64,000 nucleotides of DNA from an unicellular cyanobacterium SU2 (GCA_002110465.1 NEED01000015.1:1-64000); one strand, 5' to 3'. Counted from the stretch's first letter, positions 48,008 to 57,629 are shown. Notes: generated by a model not told the origin, from the sequence alone. Translations and numbers: made by a program.

Positions 48008-49609
48008 TCATGATTTCTTAAACTTCTGAAGGAGACGAGAAAGTAAGATATCAACTTCAGGTAATTTTAGTTGCATAGCCAAGATAAGAAAAAGACTAAA
48101 AGCGACTCCTAAGGCTAGGATTAATTGTAACAATTGTAAGAATATATTATTGCTTCCTAAAACCTCTTCCCAGGCTAAACTGATCCCCCAACTTCCTGCA
48201 CCAGCGATTATACTAATTCCCATTAATCCCAATAAAGACAGACCCCATTCTTTTAAGGGTAAACCATGAAGACGACGATGCAAAATCCATAAAAATATCA
48301 TCATCGATGTAACATTCACCCCAATTGTAGCCAAGACTAACCCTGGAGTAGCGAATGGTTTATATAATAAAAAATCAAGAAATCCATTGAGGAAAATATT
48401 AAAAATACTCACTTTGAAGGGGGTTTCTCCATCTCCTAACGCATAAAACACCCTAACTAAAATATCTCGTCCTAAATAAAAGAACATTCCCACCCCATAA
48501 GCCATCAAAACGGGAACAACAATATCGGCATCACCTGACGTAAAAGCTCCCCGTTGATAAATAACTTTAATAATTAAAGGCGCAAGGGCAATAAAAATAG
48601 CGGTCAAAGGCAGCATCGTTAAAGCAGTTAATAATAATCCCTGACGAATTCTTAATTTTAATTCTGGCCAATTTTCTGGAGTTGTTAAACGAGAAAAAAC
48701 GGGTAAAAAGGGAACTAAAATCATATTAGAAATAATTCCCAAGGGAGTTAGCACAATAAAATTGGCATAGCGCATAGTAGCCGCTGCATTTTCAATAAAG
48801 GATGCAAAAAAGAGATCGGTATAGACATTGATATGCAACATCCCTGATGAAAGAGTAGCAGGTCCCATCACTTTCATTACATCCATTACCCCTGGAATAC
48901 GCCAATTAAAACGCCAACGCAACTTTCCCATTCCCGCGCGACTTTGGGCAATTAATTGGGCAACCCATTGTAAAATTCCGCCAATGAGGGTTCCTCCAGC
49001 CAAAACCATTCCCCCTAACTGGATATATTGAGGAGAATTAATTTTTTCCCCTACTAACCAAGCTAAAAATCCCACCCCAATCACAATCGCTAAACTCGAA
49101 AATAGAGGACTAATACTCGGTAGCCAATAGTGATCAGCGGCGTTGAGGGTTCCAAAGCCAATACCAATGAGTCCCGCTAGTAAAGCCAATGGAGCCATGA
49201 TTTGTAATTGTTGAACGGCGATCGCTCTAGTCTGTTCCTCCAACCCTGGAGCGAGAAGATCAATAAACGTTCCCGCAAAGATAATCAAGATAACCGTAAT
49301 TATCAGCAAAATTATACTAACTAAGGTCGTTACCGTTTCTACAAGGGGGGCTGCTTCTGACTTGTTCCGTTTTGAGAGAACACTAACTAAAGCACTGTGA
49401 AATGGTCCATTGATCCCCCCTAGGAGAATTAAGAGAAAACCGGGAATAACGTAGGCATAGGCGTAGGCGTTAACGACAGGACCCACCCCAAAGGCGGCGG
49501 CGATCGCTTGTTCTCGGACTAAACCAAAGACTTTACTAATAAGCGTAGCCAGGGCAACAATACCTGCAATACCGACTAGGGAACGGGAAGGTTTTTTCTG
49601 GTCAGACAC
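48008..49609 (-). CDS. murJ: Lipid II flippase MurJ (MviN)
   Basis: The 533-aa polytopic protein has about 14 membrane helices and moves lipid II across the inner membrane for peptidoglycan synthesis. Family features are SLVGIAGIVALATLISKVFGLVREQAIAAAFG at the start (read in two blocks), AYAYVIPGFLLILLGGINGPFHSALV, the LLAPGLE loop, and GRDILVRVFYALGDGETPFK late in the protein. The start is GTG. It stands alone between the small RNA/peptide region and an IS1-like remnant. Confidence 0.95.
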   Translation of the reverse strand: MSDQKKPSRSLVGIAGIVALATLISKVFGLVREQAIAAAFGVGPVVNAYAYAYVIPGFLLILLGGINGPFHSALVSVLSKRNKSEAAPLVETVTTLVSIILLIITVILIIFAGTFIDLLAPGLEEQTRAIAVQQLQIMAPLALLAGLIGIGFGTLNAADHYWLPSISPLFSSLAIVIGVGFLAWLVGEKINSPQYIQLGGMVLAGGTLIGGILQWVAQLIAQSRAGMGKLRWRFNWRIPGVMDVMKVMGPATLSSGMLHINVYTDLFFASFIENAAATMRYANFIVLTPLGIISNMILVPFLPVFSRLTTPENWPELKLRIRQGLLLTALTMLPLTAIFIALAPLIIKVIYQRGAFTSGDADIVVPVLMAYGVGMFFYLGRDILVRVFYALGDGETPFKVSIFNIFLNGFLDFLLYKPFATPGLVLATIGVNVTSMMIFLWILHRRLHGLPLKEWGLSLLGLMGISIIAGAGSWGISLAWEEVLGSNNIFLQLLQLILALGVAFSLFLILAMQLKLPEVDILLSRLLQKFKKS

Positions 49610-49676
49610 GGGACTTTTGATGAAAGGCTAAGCATCAATTATCAATGATTCCCTGAAAATAGACAAGAAAAAAACT

Positions 49677-49840
49677 GGTGATGTAGGGAATCTGTTGTTA
49701 GCTATATAATTTCCCTATTAAATTCGTACTTATTGATGTAAAGTCCAATCACTAAATCGTGCATTGGTGATATCTTTGAGAAACAGATTGTTTTCCTCTG
49801 CAATCTCTTAATTCTTGTTCTCAAGATTCTCTACACCACC
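49677..49840 (-). mobile_element. IS1-family-like remnant, copy B (164 bp)
   Basis: Inverted relative to copy A. The ends are GGTGATGTAGGGAATCTGT (49677-49695) and AGATTCTCTACACCACC (49824-49840). Positions 49677-49796 match 19857-19976 almost base for base on the opposite strand. Compared with copy A, the piece coding for the zinc-ribbon start has been lost. Lies just upstream of murJ. Confidence 0.7.
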
Positions 49841-50241
49841 AACCGATTACGCCTGTTTCTGTCGTGTAGACGTTTAGACATTTTAATAATACTCAATAAT
49901 TAAGTAAGTTATTATTCTCCTTATATTCATTGATTTTTTCCTAAAAAACATCTATCTTTAGATAGATAAGAGTTTGAGTATAACTAATGACCAGGTTTTT
50001 TAATAGTTAACAACGGCTGTATTTTTTACTGGAGAAGCTATTAGCTCTTCTAATCAGGTATTTTTTTTGTGTACTTATTTACTTTTTTTAGAATTTTGTA
50101 TATCTTGAGAATTAAAAACAATCACCCTACTTAAATCAATAAAAATTCAATCTATATCATTAGAGGGAAGTAATTAAATTTTAATTATTTTAAATTAGTA
50201 TCAAGTTCAATCAATTAGCAAACAACAGGAGATATACAACT
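49841..50241. other. AT-rich upstream region of csbD
   Basis: 401 bp with no gene recognised. The proximal part ends in CAGGAG before the csbD start. It probably holds the csbD promoter; no clear boxes could be fixed. Confidence 0.35.
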
Positions 50242-50424
50242 ATGAGTACCGAAGATAGAATTGATGCAACTATGAAAAACCTAGAAGGAAAAGCTCAGGA
50301 AATGGTTGGTGAAGTAACTGGTGATCCTGAAGATAAAGCTGAAGGAAAACTGAAGCAAGCAGAAGCAGAAGCACAACATTCTGTTGAAGATGCAAAAGAT
50401 AAGGTAAAAAATGCTATTGACTAA
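50242..50424 (+). CDS. CsbD-family stress protein
   Basis: A 60-aa CsbD-like protein: DRIDATMKNLEGKAQEMVGEVTGD, then DPEDKAEGKLKQAEA and a charged helical end. CsbD proteins are general-stress proteins of unknown mechanism. ATG with AGGAG eight or so bases upstream. It is followed by a secreted protein with the same type of repeats, and opens a cluster of membrane-stress genes. Confidence 0.92.
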   Translation: MSTEDRIDATMKNLEGKAQEMVGEVTGDPEDKAEGKLKQAEAEAQHSVEDAKDKVKNAID

Positions 50425-50548
50425 GCCTAGTCTTGTCAACTCACGCAATAGGAATGGGGAGATTTAGAAACTCCCTATTTTCTCCACAAAATTCTCTTAG
50501 CAGATAGAAATATCGTTTATTCAACTGAGTCCATTAATCACTATTACC

Positions 50549-50956
50549 ATGAAAAACCAATCTTTTTTTTCAAACATTAAACGACTAGCAGTTGCTTGTC
50601 TTTTTATTACCACTATCAGTGTAGGAAATCTATTCTATAATGTCACTGATGCTAATGCAGTAACATCAACAAATACCTCATTTACTATTGCTATGGAGTC
50701 TAACATAGTTGATGAAGCTTTGGGATCTGGAACAACTGATAAAATTCAAGGGAAAGCACAAGAAGACTTAGGAACAGTTCAAAAAAAAGTAGGCAACACA
50801 GAACAACAAATTAAAGGATCAGCCAAACAAGTAAAAGGTCGTGCTAAACAAGACATTGGCAAAGTTAAAAGTCAAATAGATAAGACCAGTTCTGAGCTAG
50901 AAGAAACTTCTAAAAATGTAATAGATGCTGTTCAAAATTTGTTTGATCAAAATTAA
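50549..50956 (+). CDS. Secreted CsbD-like protein
   Basis: The 135-aa product has a signal peptide (about 1-37, ending DANA). After a polar stretch it has a CsbD-like helix (TDKIQGKAQEDLGTVQKKVG) and further GKAKQ-like heptads (IKGSAKQVKGRAKQDIGKVK). This is the CsbD motif moved outside the cytoplasm, an unusual place for the family. The start is ATG; spacing to csbD is 124 bp, so it may have its own promoter. Confidence 0.75.
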   Translation: MKNQSFFSNIKRLAVACLFITTISVGNLFYNVTDANAVTSTNTSFTIAMESNIVDEALGSGTTDKIQGKAQEDLGTVQKKVGNTEQQIKGSAKQVKGRAKQDIGKVKSQIDKTSSELEETSKNVIDAVQNLFDQN

Positions 50957-51097
50957 GTTTAAACCGTCAATAAATTGATGTAATCAAGTTTGTTTCACAG
51001 AAATTTACCTCAATAGACTTTGATTAAATTTGGTTTTGATAACATTTTTTGTATATCAAATCGTCCTCATTAAAAAGAGTCTATATCAGTTGCTCTC

Positions 51098-51113
51098 GAA
51101 AGGATATCCTTTC
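51098..51113. promoter_or_regulatory. Perfect 16-bp palindrome upstream of mscS-like gene
   Basis: GAAAGGATATCCTTTC is a complete palindrome, 185 bp before the next start codon. It could be an operator for a dimeric regulator. The rest of the 342-bp gap (50957-51298) shows no gene. Confidence 0.3.
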
Positions 51114-51298
51114 ATACTAAACCCGCTCATTCTAGTAGAATAAGGTATTTTCTAACTGCTCCGAAGTTCCTTAACCCAAAACAAAATACTCTCCTCTACT
51201 GTGTAAAGCTAATTTAGTGTTATATCTTTTTCGGGAGCTATCTTGATGAGAAAAACAGAGTTGTACTTGTAACTATTTTCAGACTGAATATTTAAGTT

Positions 51299-52222
51299 AT
51301 GGATAAAATGCTCAACACAATTATCAATAGTTTACGAGAATTACTGGGCAGCGTGGTTAAAATTCTGCCAGCCATCTTGGCAGCTTTAATCATGATTATG
51401 ATAACTCGTTATGTTGCCCAGTTTTTGCGGAACCTCTCAGAACAAGTCGCAAAAAGAGCTTTTGACAGCCAATCTTTACAATCATTAGTAGCAAAAGTGA
51501 CTTATGTAACCACTTGGATTGTTGGAGTTTTATTGGCTTGTGTTCTTGCTTTTCCTGGTTTACGTTTAGGAGATTTAATTGCTGCTTTAGGATTGAGTTC
51601 TGTTGCCGTTGGTTTTGCCTTTCAGGATATTTTCAAGAACTTTTTATCAGGTATTTTAATCTTAATTCAACAGCCCTTTCGCATCAATGATCAAATTATT
51701 GTTGGTGACTATGAAGGGATAGTAGAACGAATTGATATCCGCACTACAAAAATTCGCACCTATAATGGTGAAAGGGTCTTAGTACCTAATTCAGAAGTCT
51801 TTACCAGTGCCGTACAGGTTAGAACTGCTTATGAAAATCGTCGAACTGATTTAGCTGTAGGTGTTGATTATAATACCTCTTTACCAAAAGCAAAAAAAAT
51901 CCTACATCATGTTATTAGTGAAGTGGAAGGAGTATTAAACTATCCTGAACCAGAAATAGATTTAGTTGCATTTGGAGATAGTTCTATCGACCTGATTGTA
52001 CGTTATTGGACAACACCACGCCAACCCACAGTTAGACAAGTACAAACAAGGGCAATTATTGCTATTAAACAAGCGTTTGATGAAGCGGATATTAGTATCC
52101 CCTATCCTATTCGTACTGTATATCATTACGATCAACAAGAATTCAATGATGATCTTCCTAGTCAAGTGAATGAGTCCAAGGAATACACTAATAACGGTAG
52201 ATATCGAGAGTTTGTAAGATAG
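51299..52222 (+). CDS. MscS-family mechanosensitive channel (307 aa)
   Basis: Membrane helices lie near 20-40, 68-88 and 92-115. The pore helix reads LIAALGLSSVAVGFAFQDIFKNFLSGILIL in two halves. The beta domain follows with QPFRINDQIIVGDYEGIVERI and LVPNSEVFTSAV. It is the compact form with three helices, as in E. coli MscS. ATG start without a good Shine-Dalgarno sequence. First of three MscS-type genes within 9 kb. It would release solutes when turgor rises. Confidence 0.93.
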   Translation: MDKMLNTIINSLRELLGSVVKILPAILAALIMIMITRYVAQFLRNLSEQVAKRAFDSQSLQSLVAKVTYVTTWIVGVLLACVLAFPGLRLGDLIAALGLSSVAVGFAFQDIFKNFLSGILILIQQPFRINDQIIVGDYEGIVERIDIRTTKIRTYNGERVLVPNSEVFTSAVQVRTAYENRRTDLAVGVDYNTSLPKAKKILHHVISEVEGVLNYPEPEIDLVAFGDSSIDLIVRYWTTPRQPTVRQVQTRAIIAIKQAFDEADISIPYPIRTVYHYDQQEFNDDLPSQVNESKEYTNNGRYREFVR

Positions 52223-52470
52223 ATTATTGAGAATTAGAATTCTTCCCTAAATAGTATCTATCCCTTCATCCTTCAATAAATGGCTTACAGATGAGAAGCA
52301 TCCCAATTTTACAAATTAGACATCTTAGCATAGCTGATTCCTTTGTATAAGGTAGCTTTGAGAGATTGACTCAAAGAAATTAGGATGCTTCCTATCAAGG
52401 TATTTTTTTTTAGCAAAACGTTATCAGGTTTTTAGAGATTTTAATAGTAAATTGATTAGTAATCTTAACC

Positions 52471-52599
52471 ATGAAAATTCAATTTATATTGTCAAAAAGT
52501 AAGAAAATAATCATGATTTTCCTGTTGATTCTCACTTTCTTAATGGGGAGTGCAACTTCTATTAGCCTAGCAGTTCAACAGACTTCATCTATATCGTAA
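52471..52599 (+). CDS. Putative 42-aa secreted or membrane peptide
   Basis: ATG at 52471 opens MKIQFILSKSKKIIMIFLLILTF and on to LMGSATSISLAVQQ, stop at 52597. The first part is a typical signal sequence (basic, then 15 hydrophobic residues, then small residues). Only about 12 residues would remain after cleavage. It may be a small peptide or the start of a truncated secreted protein. It lies 25 bp before the Rieske-glutamate synthase-like gene. Confidence 0.35.
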   Translation: MKIQFILSKSKKIIMIFLLILTFLMGSATSISLAVQQTSSIS

Positions 52600-52623
52600 A
52601 ACTTAATTAATTAAGGATAGATA

Positions 52624-54240
52624 ATGAAACAAATCAAAATTGCAAGCTGGAGCGAAATTCCTGACCGTCAACCCACGGGCGTTTTAGTTGAAGGCGTTGA
52701 TTTAGTCATAATCCGTTGGGATGATAATATTTCTGTCTTGTACGGACGTTGTAAGCACCGTGACGCACTGATGGCTGATGGGTTTATCGAAGGCGATAAC
52801 CTGATGTGTGGCCTTCATGGATGGGATTATCGTATTGATACAGGCATCAGTGCATATAATAACGAAGAATCCCTGCATAAATTCGAGGCATGGGTGAAAG
52901 ATGACGGCGTTTACGTCGATAAAGAGGAAATTATCGCCTGGAAAAAAGAAAATCCCCAACCCTATGACCGAGACGCTTATCTAGGAGCCTATGCTGACCC
53001 TCACGGCACTGACAAAGAACCTCATAATCAATACATACATCAACTAGCTGCTCATGGTCTTTCCCAAACCAGTCGTCACGGTAAAGTGGATGCAATGGGA
53101 GTTCCCCTTCCCCAATTACCCCAATGGGATGATCTACAGTTTATCACCGCTCAATTAAACCGTTTACCCCTATTAGAATCCGTTGACGTTGCGACTGAAT
53201 TAATTATCGGACCCAAAGCCCAAAAACCCCTCAAATTGGATATTCCCATCTTTGTGACGGATATGAGTTTTGGAGCATTATCACAAGAGGCGAAAATAGC
53301 CTTGGCCAAAGGGGCCGAACTCGCAGGAACAGGCATTTGTTCGGGTGAAGGGGGAATGTTACCTGAAGAACAGGACGCAAATAACCGTTATTTTTATGAG
53401 TTAGCCCCAGGACGCTTCGGCTTTTCAAAAGACAAATTAATGCAAGTTCAAGCCTTCCATTTCAAATGTGGTCAAGCTGCTAAAACCGGTGTGGGCGGCC
53501 ATTTACCCGGTCACAAGGTAAACGAGAAAATTGCTGAGGTTCGTAATATTTCTGAAGGTGAAGCGTCCGAATCTCCCGCTCGTTTTTCTGACTGGGAATC
53601 TATCGAGGATTATCGGGATTTTGCCCAAACTGTTAGGGAAATGACGGGGGGTATTCCCATTGGGGTTAAACTCTCAGCACAGCACATTGAACTAGATATT
53701 GATGCAGCCTTATACATTGGGGTTGATTACATCATTTTAGATGGTCGTGGTGGCGGAACAGGAGCCTCTCCTTTGCTATTAAGAAATAATATTTCTGTCC
53801 CTACCATTCCCGCTTTAGCGAGGGCCCGTCGTCATCTAGATAAGCGAGATGCTCAGGATGTTACCTTAATTGTGACGGGAGGACTCAGAACCCCCAGTGA
53901 CTTTGCAAAAGCCTTAGCATTGGGGGCTGATGGCATTGCTGTGGGTAATGCTGCCATTCAAGCCATCGGTTGTTTAGGAATGCGTGCTTGTCATACCAAT
54001 AATTGTCCTGTGGGAATTGCAACCCAGAAAGACCATTTACGAGCAAGATTGATTATTGATGAATCGGCAGCGCGATTAAAACGCTTTTTCGGTGCTTCTG
54101 TCGAATTAATGCAAGTCATGGCCAGAGCTTGTGGCCATACTCACCTCAATCAGTTTTATTGTGATGATTTAACCACTTGGAAGCGAGACATGGCCTATTT
54201 ATCTGGTGTTCGCTATGCAGGGGTAACATCTCTATCATAA
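52624..54240 (+). CDS. Rieske [2Fe-2S] - glutamate synthase-like FMN protein
   Basis: A fusion of 538 aa. Residues 1-110 form a Rieske domain with ligands C43, H45, C62 and H65 (C-K-H, then CGLH). The rest is the FMN-binding domain of glutamate synthase: ITDMSFGALS-like (VTDMSFGALSQEAK), GEGGMLPEEQ, the lid GGGTGASP, TGGLRTPSDFAKALALGAD, and the [3Fe-4S] cysteines of CLGMRACHTNNCPVGIATQ. No glutaminase domain is present, so it is not a full GOGAT. The reaction is unknown; electrons probably enter through the Rieske cluster. ATG start. Confidence 0.88.
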   Translation: MKQIKIASWSEIPDRQPTGVLVEGVDLVIIRWDDNISVLYGRCKHRDALMADGFIEGDNLMCGLHGWDYRIDTGISAYNNEESLHKFEAWVKDDGVYVDKEEIIAWKKENPQPYDRDAYLGAYADPHGTDKEPHNQYIHQLAAHGLSQTSRHGKVDAMGVPLPQLPQWDDLQFITAQLNRLPLLESVDVATELIIGPKAQKPLKLDIPIFVTDMSFGALSQEAKIALAKGAELAGTGICSGEGGMLPEEQDANNRYFYELAPGRFGFSKDKLMQVQAFHFKCGQAAKTGVGGHLPGHKVNEKIAEVRNISEGEASESPARFSDWESIEDYRDFAQTVREMTGGIPIGVKLSAQHIELDIDAALYIGVDYIILDGRGGGTGASPLLLRNNISVPTIPALARARRHLDKRDAQDVTLIVTGGLRTPSDFAKALALGADGIAVGNAAIQAIGCLGMRACHTNNCPVGIATQKDHLRARLIIDESAARLKRFFGASVELMQVMARACGHTHLNQFYCDDLTTWKRDMAYLSGVRYAGVTSLS

Positions 54241-54270
54241 TATCTAGAATCTATTTGCTCTTTATTGGTT

Positions 54271-55596
54271 ATGAGATTAGTATTCGCCTCTTTCAAAGAT
54301 ATGGCTTCCCGACGGCTTTTGTGGTTCGTTGTTGTCAGTAGTTTTTTTTGGGTTATGGTTCCTGTTGCTATTAGTCAAGAAGACACTGTACCAATTGCTT
54401 CTCCTTTAGTAGAACAGAAAACTCCTGATGATAGCGTTTACTTTGCTGATGTTTTAGTGCGAGGTCAACCCGTTTTTCAAATTGGTAGCCTAGCACAAAT
54501 TAATGCTCGGCAACGGGCAGCGATCGTCAATCGGCGTATTGGTAGTCTCTTAGCTCAATCCGAACAAATTGGAGAAGTGACAGTTAAACCGGATAACCCG
54601 CGAAAAATAGCAACGTTGCAGGTTAATAATCGAGTTCTTATGACTGTCACTGAGCAAGATGCTCAAGATTTTGGCTTAGGGGTAGAATCATTAGGACAGA
54701 AATGGGCAAACCAACTCAATCAAGCTTTTGACAAACCCCCTCTAGTGATCGATGTCGGACAACGTCTCTACGGAACCATCCTACAATTGAGGCGAGACAT
54801 CTTGAGTAATTTACCTTCTATCTTAGGGGCAATTATTGTTGTCGGGTTAACTTGGGGCGTAGCTAAAGGAGTCCGTTATGGTGCTTTTACTTGGGCGCAA
54901 CAGACGGAAGGAGATTCGAGTTCTGAAATTCTCATTGGAAGACTCAGTTATGGAGCGGTTTGGGTGGTGGGTTCTGTCATTGCTTTAGGGGTTTTGGGGA
55001 TCGATTTTGCTGCTTTATTGGGTGCATTGGGATTAACCAGTGTTGCCATTGGTTTTAGCCTCAAAGATGTTTTAAGTAACTATATATCGGGTGTAATTTT
55101 GTTAGCCGCTCGACCGTTTCGCATTAATGATCAAGTGGTAATTGACAACTATGAAGGAACCATTACGCAAATTCAGTTGCGCGCTACGACAATGAAAACC
55201 TATGATGGCCGTTTAGTTTATATTCCCAATCAGGAAGTGTTTCAAGCCAGTATCATTAATAATACGGCTTCTCCTCGCCGTCGCAGTTCTGTTATGGTTG
55301 GTATCGATTATGAGGCAGATATCGAAAAAGCTCAACAGGTTATTTATCAGGTTCTTGACAACATTAAAGAGGTTGAAAGCAATCCTGCTCCTGACATTTT
55401 AGTTCAAGAATTAGCTGCCAGCACTGTCAATTTAGAAATCCGTTTTTGGGTTGATTCACGACGAGCAGGTTTTCTGGCCACCACATCTATTGTAGCCCAA
55501 GCAGTTAAGGAAGCCTTTGAGCAAGCTAAAATTGAAATGCCCACTGATATTTATACCCTAGTTTTTCGGAATTCTCCTACTTATGTGATTCAATAA
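54271..55596 (+). CDS. MscS-family channel with periplasmic N-terminal domain
   Basis: The 441-aa product from ATG 54271 has a signal peptide (to about residue 36, AISQ) and an N-terminal extracytoplasmic domain of about 130 aa (QVNNRVLMTVTEQDA). It then has helices near 173-195, 217-245 and the pore block LLGALGLTSVAIGFSLKDVLSNYISGV in two parts. The beta domain is like that of the gene at 51299 (RPFRINDQVVIDNYEGTITQI). A TTG at 54265 is a weaker start. It resembles larger regulated MscS types. Only 30 bp follow the glutamate synthase-like stop. Confidence 0.9.
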   Translation: MRLVFASFKDMASRRLLWFVVVSSFFWVMVPVAISQEDTVPIASPLVEQKTPDDSVYFADVLVRGQPVFQIGSLAQINARQRAAIVNRRIGSLLAQSEQIGEVTVKPDNPRKIATLQVNNRVLMTVTEQDAQDFGLGVESLGQKWANQLNQAFDKPPLVIDVGQRLYGTILQLRRDILSNLPSILGAIIVVGLTWGVAKGVRYGAFTWAQQTEGDSSSEILIGRLSYGAVWVVGSVIALGVLGIDFAALLGALGLTSVAIGFSLKDVLSNYISGVILLAARPFRINDQVVIDNYEGTITQIQLRATTMKTYDGRLVYIPNQEVFQASIINNTASPRRRSSVMVGIDYEADIEKAQQVIYQVLDNIKEVESNPAPDILVQELAASTVNLEIRFWVDSRRAGFLATTSIVAQAVKEAFEQAKIEMPTDIYTLVFRNSPTYVIQ

Positions 55597-55624
55597 AATT
55601 CTGAAGAATGACTTATTTAAGCTA

Positions 55625-56407
55625 ATGGAAACCTTAGCAAGATTAGGCTATGTTGCTAAAGGCCTTGTTTATGGGGTGATTGGTATTTTAGCATTATTCG
55701 CCGCCTTTAATATTGGTGGAGAAACCACCGATACAACAGGGGCCTTACAAGCTATTGCTGCTCAACCCTTTGGACAACTATTATTAGCTTTCATTGCCTT
55801 TGGTTTAGTCGGATACGTTTTCTTGCGGTTCATTCAAGCGATTAACGATCCTAGACAAAAAGGGACTGATACAAAAGGTATATTGATCCGTCTGGCTTAT
55901 ATGTTGAGTGGAATTGCTTATATTAGCGTTGCAGCAAATGCTGCTTTATTGGCTATCGGTGCTAGTAATAGCGGGGGAAATGATGATTCTAAACAAGATT
56001 GGACTGCAATGGTAATGCAGCAACCGTTTGGCAGATGGTTAGTGGGAATAGTGGGTGCAGTTACGATTGGTGCTGGTTTTTGGAGACTCTATCAAGCTTA
56101 TAAAATTAAATTTCGCAAAAAATTAAAACTTCACACACTTAGTTTACGGCAACAAAGCTGCTTAGTTCATATTAGTCGCTTTGGTTTAGCTGCACGAGGT
56201 ATTGTTTTCGTGATGATTGGCTTTTTTATTTTACAAGCTGCTAAAAATTATGACCCTGAAAAAGTGAGAGGATTAGACGGGGTTTTATTAACTTTAACAC
56301 AACAACCTTTTGGCAAAGCTTTATTAGTTTTAATGGCCTTAGGACTGATTTCCTATGCTCTCTATTTGTTATTGCAAGCTCGATATCGACTTATTAAGAC
56401 TAGCTAG
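55625..56407 (+). CDS. DUF1206 membrane protein
   Basis: A 260-aa integral membrane protein with three repeats of the DUF1206 unit. Each has a helix, a QPFG motif (AAQPFGQLLLAF, MQQPFGRWLVGI, TQQPFGKALLVL) and a second helix. The function is unknown; such proteins are found with stress genes. ATG start 29 bp after the MscS gene, so an operon from 52624 to 56407 is likely. Confidence 0.9.
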   Translation: METLARLGYVAKGLVYGVIGILALFAAFNIGGETTDTTGALQAIAAQPFGQLLLAFIAFGLVGYVFLRFIQAINDPRQKGTDTKGILIRLAYMLSGIAYISVAANAALLAIGASNSGGNDDSKQDWTAMVMQQPFGRWLVGIVGAVTIGAGFWRLYQAYKIKFRKKLKLHTLSLRQQSCLVHISRFGLAARGIVFVMIGFFILQAAKNYDPEKVRGLDGVLLTLTQQPFGKALLVLMALGLISYALYLLLQARYRLIKTS

Positions 56408-56669
56408 TACCCTATTATGATTTCTGAAAAAGATTCTCTCATAAGGGCCTGTAATCACAGATCGACCCAATTATTAAGAAATGTTGAATTATTTTACCGT
56501 TTCTGGTATTATGAACAGTGTAAAAATTAACTAGCTTAAAGTCTCCTTTCCTTCCAGAGAGCAAAGATCGAGGCAATTAACTTAGTTAAGGTTCGGAACC
56601 AGTTTTTGATGAGTGCCTCGTTGCCGCTTTCGGATTGCTTCTATTCGACACAATTTAGGTTCAAAATCA

Positions 56670-57092
56670 ATGTACTCAACTCTGACAAGGAATTTTGAGA
56701 AGCAGTCTGAACGTGATCAACCATTGGTACTAATTGTCGACGATAATTACGATAACTTATTGTTTGCGAGTTACGTAGTTGAATTAATGGGCATGCACTA
56801 TGTAATTGCAGAAAATGGGGAGGAGTGTTTGAGTTTAGTTTATGAACAATTGCCAGATATCATTTTATTAGATGTTGTTATGCCAAAAATGAATGGTCTG
56901 GAAATTGCTCAAATCATCAAACAAAATAAGAAAATTTCTCATATTCCAATTATTGCCGTTACTGGGTTAACAAAAACAGAGGATAAAAATAAGTTGCTTG
57001 AAGGAGGATTTGATGATTATCTTTGTAAACCCTATTTTATAGAAGAATTAGAAGCTAAACTTTATCTTTATCTCCAACCTCCTTCGGTTTAA
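56670..57092 (+). CDS. Single-domain response regulator (CheY-like)
   Basis: From ATG 56670 the protein has 140 aa: acidic pair VDDN (24-25), phospho-acceptor D68 in LLDVVMPKMNG, T/S in AVTG, and K in CKPYF. No output domain is present. A GTG at 56613 would add 19 residues of low quality and is rejected. Its 3' end overlaps the convergent DUF2294 gene by 38 bp. The cognate kinase is not adjacent. Confidence 0.9.
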   Translation: MYSTLTRNFEKQSERDQPLVLIVDDNYDNLLFASYVVELMGMHYVIAENGEECLSLVYEQLPDIILLDVVMPKMNGLEIAQIIKQNKKISHIPIIAVTGLTKTEDKNKLLEGGFDDYLCKPYFIEELEAKLYLYLQPPSV

Positions 57093-57441
57093 ACTCAAAA
57101 ACAGCGATCGCTCCTGTCATGTTATTATCAATAGTCGTATCGCTTAAATAATCTACTACGTTGACATCTAATACTTCCTCAATAATTTCTTTAATTTGAG
57201 GATTAATAATACTATCAATCGTCTTTCTTACTTGTTTAGCTAAATCAAGGCGATCATAATCCTTTAATAGCTTTTCGGATGAAGTTATGATTCCATCTAA
57301 CGTTATGACCAAAGTTTGCTCAAATAATTGGTAAGAAACCTTGTCTAATTTATGTTCTAGTTGCTCTCGATAAATATCTTTAATATTATCAGAAAGCCGT
57401 GATTCTATTTGTTTGATTATTCTTACTTTGTTCTTGTTCAT
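57055..57441 (-). CDS. DUF2294 (MpsC-like) protein 1
   Basis: A 128-aa DUF2294 protein from ATG 57441 (a TTG at 57471 is less likely). Features are IYREQLEHKLDKVSYQLFEQTLVITLDG and VVDYLSDTTIDNNMTGAIAVFE read as separate blocks. The family is also called MpsC in membrane-potential systems of other bacteria. A paralogue lies 190 bp upstream, so this is a tandem pair. The 3' end overlaps the response regulator gene. Confidence 0.85.
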   Translation of the reverse strand: MNKNKVRIIKQIESRLSDNIKDIYREQLEHKLDKVSYQLFEQTLVITLDGIITSSEKLLKDYDRLDLAKQVRKTIDSIINPQIKEIIEEVLDVNVVDYLSDTTIDNNMTGAIAVFEFKPKEVGDKDKV

Positions 57442-57629
57442 ATTAACTATATAAAAAACGGACAGAGACAAGAAAGGTTATATAGCAGTCTTATATTGGT
57501 GATAAAAACTACATTTTGAAAAATCGAAAGAAATGAGGGATTACAAGTAAGGAAATTTTGTAAATTACTTAATATTATTAAAAATAAAAATGCCATAGTC
57601 TTTCAACCGGACCTCTTAACTTCCTGTAT

